NCBI GenBank assembly: GCA_036500765.1
Contig: DASYBM010000004.1
Span: forward strand, 434,001-498,000
Origin: Candidatus Sulfotelmatobacter sp.
GTDB taxonomy: Bacteria; Acidobacteriota; Terriglobia; Terriglobales; Acidobacteriaceae
DNA: 64,000 nt
Direction of reading: 5' to 3'
The notes under the pieces are model-generated. The model saw only the letters and a list, made by a program, of their open reading frames with translations, was not told the origin of the DNA and did not search any database. A program made the position numbers and the translations under genes. This document shows, piece after piece, positions 59,577 through 64,000 of the stretch (the first letter of the stretch is position 1; each line of letters opens with the position of its first letter).

Positions 59577-61118
59577 TTAGGCCGCAGCCTGCTGCAGGAA
59601 GCACACCGGATGCGTGCCGGCGTCGAGCAGATTGCCGTCATAACGCGCGAAGCCGATGTAGGCTACCTGGCCGTAATCGGCGAAGCGTTCCTGAAGCGTG
59701 ATCACGCCCAGCTCTTTTACGCGGCGGATGAGGTATTTCTTCATGTCCCCAAAGAGCACGGTCTTCGCGTTGACCGCGATCGTGGCCATGTCGTTGTTGA
59801 TCCAGTACGGATAGCCGTTGAGGCGATCGGGCTCGCCGGCAGCCATCGTCTGTTTCCACAGCGGATGGCCGTACTTGTCGAGCAGTCGCTTGGCGACGCG
59901 CAGCGTCTGGTCATGGAACATGTAGGACGCCCCCAGGCGATATGCCGGATCGACGGTGTGCTCAAGATCCGTGTAATCCTGCGAGCCGATCGACGTGCCG
60001 CCCGTTTCAGCGCCTCCGGTGTTGGGCGAGCTGCCCGCGGCCAACAAGCCCGTACCGTAAAGCACGCCGGCAGAAGCCAGCTGCGCCGCGGCGCAGTTGG
60101 CGACCACCGCAGTGACCAGGCCAGTGGGTTCTACCGGATTTGCGCTGTTGCCGTTACCCAGCGTGAACTTGGTGTTCAGTATCCGTCCCAGGCGAATGGC
60201 GAACTTGTTGCGGACGTAAGGCGCGAGCGCGAAGGCCGAATCCTGCAGCTGCTCGAGAGAGGCCTTCACCATCTTGGTGGAAAACTTCTCCGCGCCGAAC
60301 AGGATCTGGCCGATGGTGACGTCGGCGGCGCTCACCTGCTTGCCTTCGCCCACGATCTCGCCCACCACTGTGGTGTCGTTATCGGTGGGGTAGGGAAGAG
60401 GCTGGCCCGTGGCAGTGTCCATGATTTCGGACGACATCAACATGGACCCGTACCATTTCATCGCCTCTTCGACTTCGTAGACGAAGCCGCGAGGAACGAA
60501 ATACCCGCCCAGCGTGTTGGTGCCAATGCCCATGTCGCGGCGTTCACGATCGCTCAGGTTGAACTTGCTATCGCTGGCGCCCAGCAAACGGAACTCCTCG
60601 ACCTGGCCCAGGATGATGGCGCGATCCTCGGCCGGGCAGAGACCGGCGTCGCCACTCAACACCGCAATCGAATGATTGCGGAAAGCCTGCCAGTAGCGGT
60701 CGTCCAGATCCTCGATCAGCGAGCGCACTTCTGCCGCGACGTTCTCAAGTGCATGATTGCGCACCACGATCTGGCCGCGAGCGTCGCGCACGCAAGAGAC
60801 GCCGTGACGCTTCAGGGCGCGATTGTAAAGAACGACGGCTGCGCGCTTGTCGCCGTTCGCCGGCCGGATTGGATCTTCGCGGCGGCCGCTGGGATCGACC
60901 AGGGCAAGACGCGATTCGCGATTCAAGTCGGCCTGCAGACCGTCGCGTTCTGCGACCATGGCATCAAGGTCATCCAGGGCTTTATCGATTTTGGTTTTCG
61001 CTTCGCGGATCTCCGTTGTGGTCTTGGCATCGCGGAGAGCCACACGCAGCGGTTGCAGATCACCTTCGTTCAGCTTGGCGATCCGCTCATTCAGTTCACG
61101 AATCTTGAGCAGACTCAT
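59577..61118 (-). CDS. Major capsid protein, HK97 fold
   Basis: A 513-residue protein from the ATG at 61118. An N-terminal ~100-residue coiled coil (MSLLKIRELNERIAKLNE, DDLDAMVAERDGLQADLN) matches the delta scaffold region cut by the protease. The capsid domain follows: GGYFVPRGFVYEVEEAM, KWYGSMLMSSEIMDT, LSALEQLQDSAF-like region (KASLEQLQDSAFALAPYV) and LFGDMKKYLIRRVKELGVITLQERFADYGQVAYIGFARYD, classic for HK97-type major capsid proteins. Confidence 0.95.
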   Translation of the reverse strand: MSLLKIRELNERIAKLNEGDLQPLRVALRDAKTTTEIREAKTKIDKALDDLDAMVAERDGLQADLNRESRLALVDPSGRREDPIRPANGDKRAAVVLYNRALKRHGVSCVRDARGQIVVRNHALENVAAEVRSLIEDLDDRYWQAFRNHSIAVLSGDAGLCPAEDRAIILGQVEEFRLLGASDSKFNLSDRERRDMGIGTNTLGGYFVPRGFVYEVEEAMKWYGSMLMSSEIMDTATGQPLPYPTDNDTTVVGEIVGEGKQVSAADVTIGQILFGAEKFSTKMVKASLEQLQDSAFALAPYVRNKFAIRLGRILNTKFTLGNGNSANPVEPTGLVTAVVANCAAAQLASAGVLYGTGLLAAGSSPNTGGAETGGTSIGSQDYTDLEHTVDPAYRLGASYMFHDQTLRVAKRLLDKYGHPLWKQTMAAGEPDRLNGYPYWINNDMATIAVNAKTVLFGDMKKYLIRRVKELGVITLQERFADYGQVAYIGFARYDGNLLDAGTHPVCFLQQAAA

Positions 61119-61258
61119 AATTGTTGTCTCACCTTGGATCGAATTCGCGCCGATCAAGCGGCCACTGGCCACGGGATGCGCGTTTGCTCTCTTCTGCGCT
61201 TCGGCTATCACGCCGAGCCCCATTGGGCGCGCAGGAAAAAGCGAAACTTGTTGGGAAA

Positions 61259-62104
61259 CTAGCTGGCCTTCAGCCCTACCTTTCGCAGACGGGCGTCAAC
61301 ATCGGCCTCGAGGCGCGTACGATCGAGATCGATCGCTGTCCCCGCTGAGCGGCTCGATCGATCACCCATGCAGCCGCAATTTTCTTCGTCGCCGCAGTCG
61401 ACCATGTGGTCAGGGCAACCTTCACAATCGTTATCCCGAGCGCACGCCACGCAGCGACAGCTGCACTCTGGTTTGTCTTCTTTGTCTTTCTTTTTTCGCG
61501 TGGCTTCGATGCGCGACCGCACTTCCACGGGCAAGCCGTTGATCGAGAGCACACGGCTGCGCATTTCGGAGAGCTGCGCCTGCGATCGCGGCGCCACGCT
61601 GGTACCTTCATAGGCGGGATAGGTGACCGGACCGACGTCGAAGAGTTCTCCGATCTCCTCGATCTCGCGCGTGCTGATGGTCATCTTTCCATCGGCGCTG
61701 GTCTCTTCGCGCCAGACTTGCTTGCTGACCGTGAAGGCAAAGCTGCAGCCGGTAAGATCACCGCGGTCGATGAAGGCCTGCACATTTTGAGCGACCGTAG
61801 TGCGCAGATCGAGATCATTGTCGTACTTCAGACCACGATCGTCTTCCACCATGCGCAAGGTTTTGTTCGTCGTACGGCCGAGCAAATTGTCGGCGGAGTG
61901 GTTGAACAGGCAGCGCGTGTCCTGGGCCTCTTTGAGCACACGGCTGAAGGCGCCGGCCTTGATGATCTCGACGAAGCGCCAACCTGTATCTTCGTAGAGA
62001 ACATATTCCTCGTTGAACACGGCGCCGTAGCCTTCGATGCCTGGTTTGTCGCCGGACTTCACGGCGCGGACTTGCGCACCTTTTACAAAACGGCGTTCCA
62101 TCAT
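61259..62104 (-). CDS. HK97-family prohead protease with a Cys-rich C-terminal tail
   Basis: A 281-residue protein. The protease domain (residues about 1-190) has the catalytic His in CLFNHSADNLLGR and the catalytic Ser in LTGCSFAFTV (S21/U35-type His-Ser). It matures the capsid. The tail (about residues 215-250) has nine Cys and a His in 34 residues (CSCRCVACARDNDCEGC and on), which I have not seen as a normal part of this family and could bind zinc or another metal. It overlaps the portal gene by 4 bases. Confidence 0.87.
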   Translation of the reverse strand: MMERRFVKGAQVRAVKSGDKPGIEGYGAVFNEEYVLYEDTGWRFVEIIKAGAFSRVLKEAQDTRCLFNHSADNLLGRTTNKTLRMVEDDRGLKYDNDLDLRTTVAQNVQAFIDRGDLTGCSFAFTVSKQVWREETSADGKMTISTREIEEIGELFDVGPVTYPAYEGTSVAPRSQAQLSEMRSRVLSINGLPVEVRSRIEATRKKKDKEDKPECSCRCVACARDNDCEGCPDHMVDCGDEENCGCMGDRSSRSAGTAIDLDRTRLEADVDARLRKVGLKAS

Positions 62105-63924
62105 GACTCCACCTCGGTTTCTAGTTTTGCCGCGGCGGTTGCGGCATTGCGGTAAGCTTCTATGGCGAGCGCCCGAATCGCCCGGCTCAGCTCGCGCACA
62201 CAGATCTCATGAGCGGATCCGTTCGCTGATGCCCAGGACTCGCCCTCAAATCGATGAAACATGGTTCCCAGGTAGCCGGCGAGGAAGCGCGAGCTCTCAA
62301 GTCCGTCAGGACTCGTGACCGTGCCTAGAATCTGCGCGGCGTATTGCTCGAGCTCCTCACCGATGCTGACCAGGACCGGCAGGAAAACCTGCCGGAAAGT
62401 CGATTCATCCGCCTGCGATCGCCGGCAGATGCGACCAAAAGCATCACGGAAGACGCGGGAATAAGCGCGGGAAAGGCGTGCGACAAGAAGTTCTTCCGTG
62501 CGGGCAGTTCGCTTTTTGGATCCTGGCTTGGCGCCATCGTCGGCCGGTTCGTTATTTTCATCGTCGCCGGCGCCAGGCAGAGCAGGAGTCTCAAAAAGCT
62601 GGTCGACCGGGGCCATATTGATCTGCATCCAGGTGGAATCGGCCGCGGGCGTATCGAGAGGATTCATGTGCATGCGCTCGCGCGCATCATTCGGCTCCCA
62701 CACGCCCCACTGAATCATGGCCTGGACGAAAGCGCGCAAATCGTTAGCGGATGGAGTGACCAGAGGCCATGTGTCGAAAAACACGCCGAAGCGTTTTGCC
62801 GCGTTGCGCCCGCGATCGGGAGAAGGCAACATCTTGCGCTTCACTTCCTGTTCCCAGGCGCAAAGGTCAGGAGCGAGGGAAAACGTTAAAAACTCCTGGC
62901 CAATCTGTTCGGTGTTGGCACGGCTAGTCTTTTCGGTCACTCCAACCATGTGCGGCGGCGTGGTGAAAATGCGACAAAGCTCAATCACTTCGTGCTCGCG
63001 GGTTTCGAGAAACTGAGCCTCATTGGGCTTCGTCGAAGTTGCGACATATTCCATGCCGCTATCGAGCACCATGGGACGATTGGCGTTCTCTCCGCCCCAG
63101 GCTTCCTGCACTTCCTTGCGCAGATTCGCCATGTCCTCGGGAGTCAGAGTTCCGGGAATCTTGAAAACGCCGCGGCCGATCGCGCCATTGCCAAAGAACT
63201 TTGCGCCGAACTTTTCCGTAGCCAGCGCCAGGCCCACAGCGTTGCGTGCGAGCTGGATGACGTCTTGCCCAATGCGGCCGTCGAGAGAGAGGCCGGGAAT
63301 GTGCATCACGTCTTCGGGAAAGATGTAACGATCGCCATGCGGGCCGGCCGCGTCGAAAGACGGACTCTCCGGATTCATGCTTTCGGTTTCCATGCCCTCG
63401 GTAGTCACATAGACCATTTGCCCTGGACGTGCGGTCAGTACGATACCGTCCGAGGTGGTCACCGGAATCGGGGCAATCACGCGATGCGGCCGAATACGCG
63501 CCGGATTTCGCGGCCAGAGAGCAATAATTCGTCCGCTCCGATCGCGCTGTATCTCGATATAGCCATTCCCCCAAAGCATGCGGTGCACCTGCACCGTTTT
63601 CTTCATGGTGAATGCCGACATCTCGGAATTGGGCTCGTGCTCGAGGAGATCCCAGTAGTCGTGATCGTGGGCGATACGGCGCTTCAGCCGGCCACTGTCC
63701 GTCACAAGCTTCTCGAAAATCTTCAACTCAAGGGCGCCGATCGCGCCGCCCTTGATTTCGCAGCAGGCCCAGATGGTGGAAACCTGAAGAGCGGTCATCT
63801 CCGAGACGCGGATCCCGGAGTCGGTGCGACCACCGTTGAAAATATCTAACAGCCATTCGCTCGGGTAGGAGAGCGGCGTCTGCGGATTTTCCAGTGATGT
63901 GCGGGTTTCGGAGATCAGGCCCAT
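62101..63924 (-). CDS. Phage portal protein (HK97 family)
   Basis: A 607-residue protein. TIWACCEIKGGAIGALELKIFE, LLEHEPNSEMSAFTMKKTVQVHRMLWGNGYIEIQRDRSGRIIAL, RTLTPEDMANLRKEV-like and ISRANTEQIGQEFLTFSLAPDL match the portal family, ring dodecamer at the capsid vertex. The C-terminal ~150 residues after DDEDNNEPADD (an acidic linker) are an extra helical domain with LARAYSRVFRDAFGR. It is co-translated with the protease gene. Confidence 0.93.
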   Translation of the reverse strand: MGLISETRTSLENPQTPLSYPSEWLLDIFNGGRTDSGIRVSEMTALQVSTIWACCEIKGGAIGALELKIFEKLVTDSGRLKRRIAHDHDYWDLLEHEPNSEMSAFTMKKTVQVHRMLWGNGYIEIQRDRSGRIIALWPRNPARIRPHRVIAPIPVTTSDGIVLTARPGQMVYVTTEGMETESMNPESPSFDAAGPHGDRYIFPEDVMHIPGLSLDGRIGQDVIQLARNAVGLALATEKFGAKFFGNGAIGRGVFKIPGTLTPEDMANLRKEVQEAWGGENANRPMVLDSGMEYVATSTKPNEAQFLETREHEVIELCRIFTTPPHMVGVTEKTSRANTEQIGQEFLTFSLAPDLCAWEQEVKRKMLPSPDRGRNAAKRFGVFFDTWPLVTPSANDLRAFVQAMIQWGVWEPNDARERMHMNPLDTPAADSTWMQINMAPVDQLFETPALPGAGDDENNEPADDGAKPGSKKRTARTEELLVARLSRAYSRVFRDAFGRICRRSQADESTFRQVFLPVLVSIGEELEQYAAQILGTVTSPDGLESSRFLAGYLGTMFHRFEGESWASANGSAHEICVRELSRAIRALAIEAYRNAATAAAKLETEVES

Positions 63925-63926
63925 GG

Positions 63927-64000
63927 TTATGCCGGCTTCTTCCGCATCTCTTTTAGAACCTGGCGTGAGATGGCGCGACGCTGTCGGCGCGAAAGCGCAG
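63927..64000 (-). CDS. Phage gene, C-terminal end only
   Basis: A reading frame enters from the right edge and ends at TAA (63929-63927) with ISRQVLKEMRKKPA. It stops 2 bases before the portal ATG. The gene cannot be identified from this stub; position alone would fit a terminase or small head gene. Confidence 0.45.
   Translation of the reverse strand, partial: ALSRRQRRAISRQVLKEMRKKPA

Larger units (their letters stand above)
38864..64000 (-). mobile_element. Siphovirus-type prophage (left end to window edge)
   Basis: Contiguous phage genes, almost all on the minus strand: recombinase, lysis genes, tail tip, tape measure, chaperone, tail tube, connectors, capsid, protease and portal. HK97-type head and long non-contractile tail are implied by gp10, tail tube and tape measure proteins with no sheath gene. 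The right end, including terminase and regulators, is outside the window. The left end is not mapped to a base. Confidence 0.93.

Noticed and set aside
59610-61262. A 550-codon open frame on the + strand opposite the capsid gene
   Set aside because: It is antisense to a clear HK97 capsid protein and has no recognisable motif or RBS; GC-rich DNA yields long antisense frames.

Overview
The window reads as GC-rich chromosomal DNA of an Acidobacteria-like bacterium carrying a large prophage. The host guess rests on gene content and habit: a GloVer-repeat secreted protein, a large sortilin/BNR-propeller protein, an M13 peptidase, a coxMNOP-like oxidase cluster, and many short palindromic repeats between genes. 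It is an inference and was not checked against any database.

Layout. Positions 1-4133 hold an iron-uptake operon on the minus strand: an FTR1 permease fused to a Cys-rich Fe-S-type domain, two ABC permeases and an ABC ATPase cut by the window edge. Positions 4478-10125 hold an M13 peptidase, a SprT-like metalloprotease, two small secreted proteins and a TPR protein. uvrA follows at 10112-13291. Positions 13546-18448 encode a cytochrome c oxidase (subunits II, I, III, III, IV and a small membrane protein). Positions 18703-27260 hold secreted and membrane proteins and a hotdog thioesterase. pdxS (27460) and pdxT (30927) are split by an AT-richer insert with an ABC-type ATPase, a small partner protein and a decayed ParDE remnant. 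Positions 31500-35250 are a decay zone with gene fragments, a two-component pair and a broken REP-associated transposase (RAYT). miaB, a bifunctional-nuclease-family gene and a vapBC pair complete the chromosomal part.

From about 38.4-38.9 kb to the window end there is a siphovirus-type prophage, almost all on the minus strand. From right to left it encodes portal, prohead protease, HK97-type capsid, connectors, tail tube, a frameshifted tail chaperone pair, tape measure, tail tip proteins, lysozyme, holin-like membrane proteins and a tyrosine recombinase. Terminase and the early genes lie beyond the right edge.

Most notable: (1) a GTAG-headed palindromic REP family in inverted pairs, next to the RAYT remnant, each sitting within a few bases of a stop codon, with a related unit inside uvrA; (2) a canonical -1 frameshift cassette (CCCAAAC, 8-nt spacer, perfect hairpin) in the tail chaperone genes; (3) four genes within the phage head-tail module that start with Sec-type signal peptides, one of them a clan GH-A-like glycoside hydrolase; (4) the ATPase cassette that separates pdxS from pdxT. 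No tRNA, rRNA or CRISPR array was seen.
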